A stretch of DNA of 64,000 nt from Jeongeupia sp. USM3. Lineage in GTDB: Bacteria; Pseudomonadota; Gammaproteobacteria; Burkholderiales; Chitinibacteraceae. Positions 53,621 to 62,338 of the stretch are shown here, piece by piece. The number at the start of each line of letters is the position of its first letter. Positions within the stretch are counted from its first letter, which is position 1. The position numbers and the translations under genes were made by a program. The stretch spans positions 248,001-312,000 of the forward strand of contig NZ_CP017668.1 of assembly GCF_001808185.1 (NCBI RefSeq), read 5' to 3'. The notes beneath the pieces are model-generated. The model was not told the origin of the DNA. It did not search any database and was given only the letters and a program-made list of their open reading frames with translations.

Positions 53621-55069
53621 ATGCGCTCAGCCCACCCGTATAAAACGTTTGCGATCAGGTACTTGTTGCTGGCCCTGGTCTATGCCTCGCCGGTGTCGAT
53701 GGCGGCCAGCAAGCCGCCCAAGAAGAAGCCCGTCGCCGCTCCTGCCAGCATTCACCCCGCCCTGACCGAACCGACCGAGCTTGCCGGTGCCGACTACGAT
53801 CCGGCCAATCCGCCGGACCGCTTGCGCGTGCTGGTCGCACTCGGCCCGTCGACGTATTTCTTCGTCAACGGTCGGCCGCAAGGCGTCGAGTACGCGATGC
53901 TCGCCGAGCTGGAAAAATACCTGAACCGCAACCGCCCGAAAGGGCGGGTGCCGCTGCGCATCCAGTATGTGCCGGTCGACGCAGGCGCCTTGCTGCCCAA
54001 GTTGCGCGACGGCGAAGGCGATATCGCCGCCGGGCTGATCCCGGTGATTGCCGGCGCCGGCCATCTGGCCGAATTCACTGCGCCGTATCTGAACGAGCGC
54101 TGGTGCGTGGTGCAGAGCCGCAGTGCACCTGCGTTGGCCAGAATCGACGAACTCGGCGAGCGGGCGCTGACGATCCCGACCGCGAGCTTCGGTCGGCGCG
54201 TACTGGCGAACGAGCTGGCCGCGGTCAGGGTGACCGACGCCCAGCCCGGCGAGCCGGTCGAGAAGCTGTTCGGCGAGGTCCAGCGTGGCGCGACGGCGAC
54301 GGTGTCGACCGATTACCTGGTCCGCTTGTGGAGCAAGCGCTACCCGGCGCTGAAGACGCAGGCCTGCGCCGGCGACACGGTGCCGGTTGCGTGGGCGGTC
54401 GCGCCCGAGCATCCGCAGCTGCTGGCGGTGCTCAACGGCTTTATCGCATCGACCGGCGGCAAGCTGGCGCAAAAGGCCGCAATCGAAACGCAGCGCTTCC
54501 TGCCCAAGGATGCGCGCGCCGATGCGCCGGACGAGATGAGTGCGACGGACAAGCTCGGCTTTTTTGCGCCGATGCTGCAGCTGGTGGCGGCGGCAAACAA
54601 TCTCGACTGGCTGCTGCTCGCCGCGATCGGCCAGCGCGAAACCAAGCTGCAGCCGATGACGCGCAAGGGCGGTGGTCCGACCGGGCTGATGCAGGTGAAC
54701 CCGAGCACCGCACGCAAGATGGGCGTGAAGGATCCGCACGATACCGAGCAGAACGTCACCGCGGCGGCGCGCTACCTGTCGTACCTGCGCAGGCTGTTTT
54801 CCGGTAGCAGCATTACGCCGACCGACCAGCTCTACTTCATGATCGCGTCGTACAACGCCGGCGAGGGACGGGTGCAGCAACTGCGGCAGAAGGCCAAGGC
54901 GCAAGGCCTTGACCCCAATGTCTGGCGAGGCAATGTCGAGGAGGTTGCGCGCCGCACCGTCGGCCAGCACCTGCTCGACTACGTGTCGGCGGTCAACCGC
55001 TACTATCTCGCCTATCAGGCCGCCGAGCGCAGCGCCGACAAGCGCGACGCCAGCAGGCCCGGCAAGTAG
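53621..55069 (+). CDS. mltF: Membrane-bound lytic transglycosylase MltF-like protein
   Basis: 482 residues: a signal peptide (1-28, ending MAA), a solute-binding domain (about 60-295, RLRVLVALGPSTYFFVNGRP) and a C-terminal SLT domain (about 312-450). The catalytic glutamate is in IGQRETKLQPM, followed by GPTGLMQVNPST and YFMIASYNAGEG, the family signatures. It cleaves glycan chains with formation of 1,6-anhydroMurNAc, the substrate later handled by anmK. It is divergent from uup. No lipobox is clear. Confidence 0.9.
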   Translation: MRSAHPYKTFAIRYLLLALVYASPVSMAASKPPKKKPVAAPASIHPALTEPTELAGADYDPANPPDRLRVLVALGPSTYFFVNGRPQGVEYAMLAELEKYLNRNRPKGRVPLRIQYVPVDAGALLPKLRDGEGDIAAGLIPVIAGAGHLAEFTAPYLNERWCVVQSRSAPALARIDELGERALTIPTASFGRRVLANELAAVRVTDAQPGEPVEKLFGEVQRGATATVSTDYLVRLWSKRYPALKTQACAGDTVPVAWAVAPEHPQLLAVLNGFIASTGGKLAQKAAIETQRFLPKDARADAPDEMSATDKLGFFAPMLQLVAAANNLDWLLLAAIGQRETKLQPMTRKGGGPTGLMQVNPSTARKMGVKDPHDTEQNVTAAARYLSYLRRLFSGSSITPTDQLYFMIASYNAGEGRVQQLRQKAKAQGLDPNVWRGNVEEVARRTVGQHLLDYVSAVNRYYLAYQAAERSADKRDASRPGK

Positions 55070-55073
55070 TGTC

Positions 55074-57629
55074 CTAGACCTGCAGCGCCTGCAGCAGTTC
55101 GCCCTCGAGCTGGCGGATGCTGCGTTCGTCGCCGAGGCGCGGCCCCGAGATCAGGAAGTTGTCCTCGGCGCGCTCGCCCAGCGTCATGATCTTGGCGCTC
55201 TGAATGTCGATCCGGTGGTCGGCGAGCACGCGGGCGATCGTCGACAGCAGGCCCGGACGGTCGCCGGCGGCGATCGACAGCACGTGGAACTTGCCGCGTT
55301 CGTCGGCGCGAATCAGTACGTGCGGCTGCACCGGGAAGTGCTTGAGCTGGCGCGAAACCCGCGCCTTGATCGGCGCCGGCAGCGGGCCGGCCCTGGTCAG
55401 TTGCTCGGTCAGCTCGTATTCGACGAAGCCGATCAGATCACGGTAGCTGTCGTGGCGGTTTTCCGGGATGAATACGTAGAAGCTGTCGAGCGCATAGCCG
55501 TGGTGCGTCGTATGCACGTGCGCGTCGAAAATGTTGTAGCCGGCGCGCTCGAAGAAGCTGCAGATCCGCGCAAACAGGTCCGGCATGTCGCGGGTGTAGA
55601 CGAGCACCTGCAGGCCTTCGCCCGACTCTGACAGCCGGGCGCGGACGATCGGCGTGGTGCTGCCGACCTTGTTGAAGAGCTGGCGCGTGTGCCAGGCGAT
55701 CTCGCGCGCTTCGTGCCGCAGGAAGTAGACGGTGTCGAGCTCGTTCCAGAACGCCGTGTGGGCGTCGTTGCGCAGCCCGTACAGCCGCAGCTGGCTCAGT
55801 GCGTCCTCCTGGCGTTCTTCGAGCCAGGTCGACGGGGGCAGGTCTTCGCTGGCGAGCTGGCGCTGCGTTGCCCTGAACAGGTCCTCGAGCAGCTTGGCCT
55901 TCCACGCATTCCAGACCTTGGGGCTGGTGCCGCGGATGTCGGCGACGGTGAGCAGGTAGAGCGCGGTCAGCCGGCGCTGCGTGCCGACGAGCTCGGCGAA
56001 GTGCGCGACGACCTCGGGGTCGTAGACGTCCTGCTTCTGGGCGACATGCGACATCGTCAGGTGGTGCTCGACCAGCCAGACGACCAGCGCGCGATCGTCG
56101 TCGCGCAGCGGGTGCTGGTCGACGAATTCGCGGGCGATGTCGGCGCCGAGCTTGGAGTGGTCGCCGCCGCGCCCCTTGCCGATATCGTGGAACAGCGCGG
56201 CGAGGTAGAGCGCCTCGGGGTGCTCGAACCCCTCGATCAGCCGCGAGCACAGCGGGTACTCGTGCGTGAACGCCGGCTGGGCGAAGCGGCGCATGTTCCG
56301 CAGCACCATCAGCGTGTGTTCGTCGACGGTATAGACGTGGAACAGGTCGTGCTGCATCCGGCCGACGAGCTCGCCGAACTTCGGGATGTAGCGGCCGAGC
56401 ACGCCGTACTGGTTCATCCGCCGCAGGATGCGGGTCAGGCCGCGCGGCTCGCGGAACAGCTGGATGAACAGTTCGCGGTTGTGCGGATCGGCGCGGAAAT
56501 CGTCGTCGATGTGCGGGCGGGCGTGCCAGAGCGCGCGCAGCGTTTCAGGCGCGATGTCGGTGACATCGCGCTGCTGCTCGAACTGCAGGAAGAGCTCGAG
56601 GATTGCCGACGGTTCGCGCTCGAACACGTCCGGCGCGGTGATTTCGAGCGTGCTGCCACGCAACCGGAAGCGCGGATTGAGCGCCACGGCGTCGCTGCCG
56701 ACCTGCGAGAAGATCCGCGCGCGCAATGCCTGGACCAGCAGCGGCGCCAACTGGGTGATGATGCGCGCGGCCAGGTAGTAGCGGGCCATCAGCTGTTCGC
56801 TGGCGCGCAGCTTGCCGTCGTCCTCGTAGCCGAACAGGTCGGCAAGCCGGTTCTGGTGGTCGAACAGGATGCGGTCTTCGCGCCGGCGCGCCAGCCAGTG
56901 CAGCTGGATGCGTATCGTCCGCAGTACGCGCTCGGCGCGCCGCAGCTTCTGGCCTTCCTCGCGCGTCAGCATGCCCATCGCCGCCAGTGCGCGCCAGTCG
57001 CGTCCGAGGCCGAGGCTGGCGGCGATCCAGCCGATCAGGTGCAGGTCGCGCAGGCCGCCCGGCGCTTCCTTCAGGTTGGGTTCGAGCTTGTAGGTGGCGT
57101 TCTGGAAGCGGCCATAGCGCGCCTGCTGCTCGAGCAGCTTGGCTTCGAAGAATTCCTTCGGGTCGATATAGCGGTAGACCGTGTCGCGAAACGCGGCAAA
57201 GCGCGCCTCGTCGCCGACCAGCAGCCTGGATTCGAGCAGGGCCGTCTGGACGGTGATGTCCTTTTCCGCTTCGGCAAGGCAGTCGGCGACGGTCCGGACC
57301 GAGTGGCCGACCTCGAGGCCGATGTCCCACAGCTCGCCAACGAAGACCTCGAGTTTCTCGAGCAGCGCCGGGCCGAGCTGGTCCGGCAGCAGGATCAGCA
57401 GGTCGATGTCCGAGTGCGGATACAGCTCGCCGCGGCCGTAGCCGCCGACGGCGACCAGCAGCACGTCGCAGCCGAACTGATGGCGCTCCCACAGCTCGCA
57501 CAGCGTGGCATCGGTCTGCCGGGCCAGCGCGCGCAGCAGGGGGGTGGTGCGGCGCGGCGCGGCGAAGCGGGCTCGCAGTGCAAGCTTGGCGGCGGCGTAG
57601 TCGTCACGAATCGCGTTGACCGAGCGCAT
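55074..57629 (-). CDS. glnD: Bifunctional PII uridylyltransferase/uridylyl-removing enzyme
   Basis: 851 residues. Nucleotidyltransferase motif LVAVGGYGRGELYPHSDIDL (about 57-77), HD domain with LFHDIGKGRGGDHSKLG, and two C-terminal ACT domains (about 670-755 and 775-850, DMPDLFARICSFFERAGYNI; DRPGLLSTIARVLADHRIDI). It uridylylates and deuridylylates PII according to glutamine. ATG 57629 was chosen by family length; the longer frame runs through map. Its stop converges with mltF four bases away. Confidence 0.94.
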   Translation of the reverse strand: MRSVNAIRDDYAAAKLALRARFAAPRRTTPLLRALARQTDATLCELWERHQFGCDVLLVAVGGYGRGELYPHSDIDLLILLPDQLGPALLEKLEVFVGELWDIGLEVGHSVRTVADCLAEAEKDITVQTALLESRLLVGDEARFAAFRDTVYRYIDPKEFFEAKLLEQQARYGRFQNATYKLEPNLKEAPGGLRDLHLIGWIAASLGLGRDWRALAAMGMLTREEGQKLRRAERVLRTIRIQLHWLARRREDRILFDHQNRLADLFGYEDDGKLRASEQLMARYYLAARIITQLAPLLVQALRARIFSQVGSDAVALNPRFRLRGSTLEITAPDVFEREPSAILELFLQFEQQRDVTDIAPETLRALWHARPHIDDDFRADPHNRELFIQLFREPRGLTRILRRMNQYGVLGRYIPKFGELVGRMQHDLFHVYTVDEHTLMVLRNMRRFAQPAFTHEYPLCSRLIEGFEHPEALYLAALFHDIGKGRGGDHSKLGADIAREFVDQHPLRDDDRALVVWLVEHHLTMSHVAQKQDVYDPEVVAHFAELVGTQRRLTALYLLTVADIRGTSPKVWNAWKAKLLEDLFRATQRQLASEDLPPSTWLEERQEDALSQLRLYGLRNDAHTAFWNELDTVYFLRHEAREIAWHTRQLFNKVGSTTPIVRARLSESGEGLQVLVYTRDMPDLFARICSFFERAGYNIFDAHVHTTHHGYALDSFYVFIPENRHDSYRDLIGFVEYELTEQLTRAGPLPAPIKARVSRQLKHFPVQPHVLIRADERGKFHVLSIAAGDRPGLLSTIARVLADHRIDIQSAKIMTLGERAEDNFLISGPRLGDERSIRQLEGELLQALQV

Positions 57630-57655
57630 CGGCGGTCCTCTGGGTAGGGTGAAAC

Positions 57656-58465
57656 TCAGTCGAGCAGGTAACGTTCCGGGCGGGCAGGGGCGCCGTCCGA
57701 AACGGTCAGTACCTCGTAGCCGCTGTCGGTCACCAGGATCGTGTGCTCCCATTGCGCCGACAGGCTGCGGTCCTTGGTGACGACGGTCCAGCCGTCGGGC
57801 ATGACCCGGAGTTCGCGCTTGCCGGCGTTGATCATCGGTTCGATCGTGAAAATCATGCCGGGAACAAGCTCGATGCCGGTGCCGGCCTTGCCGTAGTGGA
57901 CGACCTGCGGCTCCTCGTGGAACACCTGGCCGATGCCGTGGCCGCAGAACTCGCGCACGATCGAGAAGCCGGCCTTCTCGGCGTAGTGCTGGATCGCCGC
58001 GCCGATATCGCCGAGGTGGGCGCCCGGCCTGACCTGATCGATGCCGAGCCACATGCAGTCGTAGGTGACCTGCACCAGGCGCTTCGCGTGCAGCGGCACC
58101 TTGTCGCCGATCAGGAAGGTGCGGCTGGTGTCGCCGTGGTAACCGTCCTTGATGACGGTGATGTCGAGGTTGACGATGTCGCCGTTCTTCAGCGGCTTGT
58201 CGTTCGGGATGCCGTGGCAGATCACGTTGTTCACCGAGGTGCAGATCGACTTCGGATAGGGCGTGTAGCCGGGCGGGCAGTAGTTGAGCGGCGCGGCGAT
58301 CGTTCCCTGCACGTCGCGCATGTAATCGGCGCACAGCCTGTCGAGTGCTTCGGTGGTGACGCCGGGAGCGACGTGCGGCGTGATGTAGTCGAGCACTTCG
58401 CTGGCCAGCCGGCCGGCGATACGCATTTTCGCGATGTCTTCGCTGGTCTTGATGACGATCGTCAT
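57656..58465 (-). CDS. map: Methionine aminopeptidase, type I
   Basis: 269 residues. Metal ligands appear in VNLDITVIKDGYHGDTSRTF (two Asp), CGHGIGQVFHEEPQVVHYG (His), MIFTIEPMINAG (Glu) and WEHTILVT (Glu). It removes the initiator methionine. map directly precedes glnD, 26 bases between them, and often precedes glnD in proteobacteria. Confidence 0.96.
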   Translation of the reverse strand: MTIVIKTSEDIAKMRIAGRLASEVLDYITPHVAPGVTTEALDRLCADYMRDVQGTIAAPLNYCPPGYTPYPKSICTSVNNVICHGIPNDKPLKNGDIVNLDITVIKDGYHGDTSRTFLIGDKVPLHAKRLVQVTYDCMWLGIDQVRPGAHLGDIGAAIQHYAEKAGFSIVREFCGHGIGQVFHEEPQVVHYGKAGTGIELVPGMIFTIEPMINAGKRELRVMPDGWTVVTKDRSLSAQWEHTILVTDSGYEVLTVSDGAPARPERYLLD

Positions 58466-58482
58466 GGGGAGTCCTGAAATGG

Positions 58483-58508
58483 CAAAGAGAGGCGTGCGCC
58501 TCTCTTTG
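58483..58508 (-). terminator. Terminator of minCDE
   Basis: CAAAGAGAGGC-GTGC-GCCTCTCTTTG: a perfect 11-bp stem between minE and map. The trailing T run is only TTTG, so the strength is uncertain. Confidence 0.65.
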
Positions 58509-58535
58509 GATCGTATGGCACGGAATGCTTGGATT

Positions 58536-58799
58536 CTATCGCCGCGGCCCTTCCGGGAGCACGATATTCACTTCAAGCACCTCCATGTCGTCTTTCTTGT
58601 CGAGCTGGACCTTGATGTCGTCCGGATTAACCGACACGTACTTGGAGATCACCTCCATCAGCTCCTTCTGCAGCTGCGGCAGGTAGTCCGGCGTTGCACG
58701 GCCGCCGGCGCGTTCGTGCGCAAGGATGATCTGCAGCCGTTCGCGGGCAACCGAGGCAGTTTTCTTTTTTTCGCCGAAAAAATAACTCAGGATAGACAT
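58536..58799 (-). CDS. minE: Cell division topological specificity factor MinE
   Basis: 87 residues. [20 protein letters not shown] is the membrane-binding N terminus; [13 protein letters not shown] is the MinD-contacting helix; the C-terminal half is the dimer domain. It drives pole-to-pole MinCD oscillation. It starts four bases after the minD stop region. Confidence 0.96.
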   Translation of the reverse strand: MSILSYFFGEKKKTASVARERLQIILAHERAGGRATPDYLPQLQKELMEVISKYVSVNPDDIKVQLDKKDDMEVLEVNIVLPEGPRR

Positions 58800-58802
58800 T
58801 CA

Positions 58803-59612
58803 TTAACCTCCAAAGAGCCGCTTCCAGAACGGCTGCTTCGGTGCATCGATAAACCGCAACGGCTTCTGTTCGCCGAGGAAGCGGGCGACGACGTCCTTGT
58901 ACGCTTCGGACACGTCCGAGCCGTTCAGGTGGATCGCCGGCGAGCCGGCGTTCGAGGCCTGCAGCACGGACTCGGACTCCGGGATCACGCCGATCAGCGA
59001 AATGCGCAGCAGGTGCTGGACGTCGTCGAGCGAGAGCATCTCGCCCGAGTCGACACGCTTGGGGCTGTAGCGGGTGACCAGCAGATGGGTCTTGACCGAA
59101 CCGCCTTCCTCGGCCTTCTTCGACTTGGCGTCGAGGATGCCGATGATGCGGTCCGAGTCGCGCACCGAGCTGACTTCCGGGTTGGTGACGACGATGGCCT
59201 CGTCGGCGAAGTACAGCGCCAGGAAGGCACCGGTCTCAATGCCGGCCGGGCTGTCGCAGATCACGTAGTCGAACGCTTCGTGCTCGAGTTCCTTGAGTAC
59301 CTTCTCGACGCCTTCCTTCGACAGTGCGTCCTTGTCGCGGGTCTGCGACGCCGGCAGGATGTACAGGTTGTCGCAGTTCTTGTCCTTGATCAGCGCCTGC
59401 TTCAGCGAGGCTTCGCCCTGCACGACGTTGACGAAGTCGTACACGACACGGCGCTCGCACCCCATGATCAGGTCGAGGTTGCGCAGGCCGACGTCGAAGT
59501 CGATGACGGCGGTCTTGAAGCCGCGCAGCGCGAGCCCGGTTGCGAAGCTGGCGCTGGTGGTGGTCTTGCCTACGCCTCCCTTGCCGGAGGTGACGACGAT
59601 GATCTTGGCCAC
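58803..59612 (-). CDS. minD: Septum site-determining protein MinD
   Basis: 269 residues. Deviant Walker A VVTSGKGGVGKTTTSASFAT, IDFDVGLRNLDLIMGCERRV, ICDSPAGIETGA and the C-terminal amphipathic membrane-targeting end (APKQPFWKRLFGG). It recruits MinC to the membrane with ATP. Confidence 0.97.
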   Translation of the reverse strand: MAKIIVVTSGKGGVGKTTTSASFATGLALRGFKTAVIDFDVGLRNLDLIMGCERRVVYDFVNVVQGEASLKQALIKDKNCDNLYILPASQTRDKDALSKEGVEKVLKELEHEAFDYVICDSPAGIETGAFLALYFADEAIVVTNPEVSSVRDSDRIIGILDAKSKKAEEGGSVKTHLLVTRYSPKRVDSGEMLSLDDVQHLLRISLIGVIPESESVLQASNAGSPAIHLNGSDVSEAYKDVVARFLGEQKPLRFIDAPKQPFWKRLFGG

Positions 59613-59642
59613 GTTGCTGAAATCCTTTATGTATCTGCTGGT

Positions 59643-60356
59643 TTAGACGAGGCCGCTCAGGGCCTCGATCACGAGTTTGTTTTCATCGAGGCGGACCTGC
59701 GCGGCGGCCGACTTGATGTTGGCCGGCAGTGCCTCTTCCAGTGTCCGGTAGACGCCGGCGATCGACACCAGTTCGGCCTCGAGGCAGGTCGTGTAAATAC
59801 GGGCGGCGGCATCGCCGCGTGCGCCGGCGAGTGCCCGGCCGCGCAACGGCGCGTAGACGTGGATGCTGCCGTCGGCGATGACCTCCGCGCCGTTCGAAAC
59901 CAGCGCCAGTACGACGAGGTCGCCGCCGCGGGCGTAAACCTGCTGGCCGGCGCGGATCGGCTTGGTGACGATCATCGCCGGTACGCGCTCGGCTTCGGCC
60001 GGTTTTGGTGGCGACAGGTGCGTGACGGCGTCGCTGTCGATGACGATCAGCCCGGCGTCGCGCGCTGCGGCCAGTTGCGCGTCGTTGCCGCCCTGGGCCG
60101 CGACTGCGTCGAGGCCGAAGCGGGCGAGCAGCGCGACCGCGGTACGCAGCATGTCGCTGTCCGGCGTTTGCGGCAGGCTGGAGAAGTCGATGGCGACGTG
60201 GGCGCCGCTGAGCATGTGCTCGCCGTCGCCGAGCTTGTCCCGCAGCTCGTCCTCGAGTCGTTCGGGGTCGAGCGTCGCGGGGACGAAGCTGACCAGTTGC
60301 ACGCTGGCGCTCTTGAATTCGAAGGCCGAGGCCGTCTCGGTGTTACCGCTGGGCAT
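59643..60356 (-). CDS. minC: Septum site-determining protein MinC
   Basis: 237 residues. An N-terminal FtsZ-inhibiting domain (1-105) and a C-terminal beta-helix ([20 protein letters not shown], then [20 protein letters not shown]) that binds MinD. It blocks Z-ring assembly at the poles. First gene of minCDE, starting at ATG 60356. Confidence 0.95.
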   Translation of the reverse strand: MPSGNTETASAFEFKSASVQLVSFVPATLDPERLEDELRDKLGDGEHMLSGAHVAIDFSSLPQTPDSDMLRTAVALLARFGLDAVAAQGGNDAQLAAARDAGLIVIDSDAVTHLSPPKPAEAERVPAMIVTKPIRAGQQVYARGGDLVVLALVSNGAEVIADGSIHVYAPLRGRALAGARGDAAARIYTTCLEAELVSIAGVYRTLEEALPANIKSAAAQVRLDENKLVIEALSGLV

Positions 60357-60471
60357 GGTGTGGAGTGCGGACGAAGGAAACGCCGAGTGTACCGGTTCGG
60401 TTTGGGGTGCGAAAGCTGTAGTTGCGCGTAAGCGCTTGTGCGGACGGCGCCGCAGTGACTCAGCTCACAGC

Positions 60472-61290
60472 TCAGAACAGCCGGCGCTTCAAACCGCTGT
60501 GGTGCAGGATCGAGCTGGCGAGTTCCTCGATCGAAAGCGAGGTGGTGTTCAGATAAGGGATCTGTGCCTGCTTCATCAGCGTTTCCGCCTCGGCGACCTC
60601 GGCGCGGCAGATGTCGATCGACGCGTAGTGGCTGCCCGGTTTGCGCTCGGCGCGGATCTGCGACAGCCGTTCGGGCTGGATCGTCAGTCCGAACAGCTTG
60701 CTGCGGTGATGGGCGAGCACGCGCGGCAGCTTGTGGTCGGCGAAATCTTCGGGCGTCAGCGGGTAGTTGGCGGCCTTGATGCCGTACTGCAGCGCCAGGT
60801 ACAGGCAGGTCGGCGTCTTGCCGGCGCGCGACACGCCGACGAGGATCACGTCGGCGTCGGCCAGGTTGCGGGAGATGCCGCCGTCGTCGTGGCTCATCGA
60901 GTAGTTCACCGCGTCGATGCGGTTCTTGTATTCCTCGAAGTTGGCGATGCCGTGGACCTTGCCGACGGTATGCGACGACTTGACGCCGAGCTCCTCTTCG
61001 AGCGGCTTGATGAAGGTCGCGAAAATATCGACCGTCAGCGCTTCCTCGATGTAGAAACACTGCCGCAGGTCCTCGTCGATCAGCGTCGAGAAGACCACCG
61101 GCCGCACGCCGTCGGTACGGGCCTGCTCGCGGATCTGTTCGATCGCTTCGCGCGCCTTGTCGATGCAGTCGATGTACGGCAGCGTGATCCGGCGGAAATT
61201 GACCTCTTCGAACTGGCTGATCAGGCTGTGGCCGAGCATCTCGGCGGTGATGCCGGTCCGGCCGGAAACGAAGAAAGCGGTGCGGGGCAT
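60472..61290 (-). CDS. ppsR: PEP synthase regulatory protein (PSRP), copy 1
   Basis: 272 residues, DUF299 family. It begins MPRTAFFVSGRTGITAEMLG; the P-loop is VGVSRAGKTPTCLYLALQYG (about 151-170). These bifunctional kinase/phosphorylases inactivate and reactivate PEP synthase through ADP-dependent phosphorylation of a Thr near the catalytic His. It lies 22 bases after a paralogue, and divergent ppsA is next to both. Confidence 0.92.
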   Translation of the reverse strand: MPRTAFFVSGRTGITAEMLGHSLISQFEEVNFRRITLPYIDCIDKAREAIEQIREQARTDGVRPVVFSTLIDEDLRQCFYIEEALTVDIFATFIKPLEEELGVKSSHTVGKVHGIANFEEYKNRIDAVNYSMSHDDGGISRNLADADVILVGVSRAGKTPTCLYLALQYGIKAANYPLTPEDFADHKLPRVLAHHRSKLFGLTIQPERLSQIRAERKPGSHYASIDICRAEVAEAETLMKQAQIPYLNTTSLSIEELASSILHHSGLKRRLF

Positions 61291-61312
61291 GACGACTCCG
61301 GGCTTGGCGCCC

Positions 61313-62131
61313 TCAGTAGGTGCGCCGGGTCAGTCCGGTGCGGTGCATGATGGTGGTGGCCAGCTCCTCGATCGAACGCGTCGTCGATGCGAGGTAGGGG
61401 ACGCCGACATGGCGCATCAGCGCTTCGGCTTCGCCGACCTCGAACTGGCAGTTGTCGAGTGCGGCGTACTTGCTGTTCGGCTTGCGCTCCTCGCGGATCT
61501 GCGCGAGCCGGACCGGGTCGATCGTCAGGCCGAACAGCTTGTTGCGGTAGGGCAGCAGCAGCTTGGGCAGCGTGTGCTGGCCGAAGTCTTCCGGTGTCAG
61601 CGGATAGTTGGCGGCCTTGATGCCATACTGCAGCGCCAGGTACAGGCAGGTTGGCGTCTTGGCGGCCCGGGAAACGCCGATCAGGATGATGTCGGCTTCG
61701 TTCAGGTCGCGCGGCATCACGCCGTCGTCGTGGTTGAGCGCGAAATTGACCGCATCAATCCGCGCCTTGTATTCGTCGAAGTTGGCGATGCCGTGCGTCT
61801 TGCCGACCGAGTGTGAAGATTCACGGCCGAGCTCCTTTTCGAGCGGGCCGATGAAGATTTCGAAGAAATCCAGCGTCAGCGCTTCGTCGACATGAATGAT
61901 CTCGCGCAGCGCATCGTCGACGACGGTCGAAAAGACGATGGGCCGGCAGCCGTCGACTTCGGCCTGGTGGCGGATGCGGGCGGTGGCTTCATGGGCCTTT
62001 TCGGCGCTGTCGATGTACGGCAGGGTGATGCGGCGGAAGTTCACGTCTTCGAACTGGGTGATCAGGCTGTGGCCGAGCATTTCTGCGGTGATGCCGGTTC
62101 GGTCGGATACGAAGAAGGCAGTGCGAGGCAT
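61313..62131 (-). CDS. ppsR: PEP synthase regulatory protein (PSRP), copy 2
   Basis: 272 residues, the same length as copy 1 and clearly similar throughout (start MPRTAFFVSDRTGITAEMLG, AANYPLTPEDFGQHTLPKLL). The P-loop reads GVSRAAKT rather than GVSRAGKT; other family members vary here, so activity is not excluded. Closer to ppsA than copy 1 and transcribed first. Tandem duplication inside one operon. Confidence 0.92.
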   Translation of the reverse strand: MPRTAFFVSDRTGITAEMLGHSLITQFEDVNFRRITLPYIDSAEKAHEATARIRHQAEVDGCRPIVFSTVVDDALREIIHVDEALTLDFFEIFIGPLEKELGRESSHSVGKTHGIANFDEYKARIDAVNFALNHDDGVMPRDLNEADIILIGVSRAAKTPTCLYLALQYGIKAANYPLTPEDFGQHTLPKLLLPYRNKLFGLTIDPVRLAQIREERKPNSKYAALDNCQFEVGEAEALMRHVGVPYLASTTRSIEELATTIMHRTGLTRRTY

Positions 62132-62208
62132 CGGGGCTCCGGGCGCGCGAGGCGGGGACGTGAATGTTGCTGCTCGGCGTAAATGGCCATCATCCTGACA
62201 GCCAATTG

Positions 62209-62235
62209 CGGGATAGCATGTAATGGAATATCCCG
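62209..62235. promoter_or_regulatory. Inverted repeat between ppsR and ppsA
   Basis: CGGGATA, 13 bases, TATCCCG: a perfect 7-bp dyad, 78 bases before the ppsR copy 2 start and 104 before the ppsA start. The divergent promoters presumably flank it; a shared regulator is plausible. It does not match the enteric Cra site. Confidence 0.4.
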
Positions 62236-62338
62236 ACTAGCCGGCAAGGACTGCGTGCCTAGAATGGCAGTAACCCTTTGCGCATTGCAACATAAGTTTA
62301 AAAGCATTCGAACCAACTCTGTGGAGCCGAGGCCGTAG

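Noticed and set aside
55689..57647. 652-codon plus-strand frame opposite glnD
   Set aside because: glnD has clear nucleotidyltransferase, HD and ACT motifs on the other strand; this frame has none.
61500..61800. Loss of function of the second PSRP because the P-loop lacks the second Gly
   Set aside because: Known family members vary at that position (for example Ser-Lys-Thr in PDRP types), so the change alone does not show inactivation.
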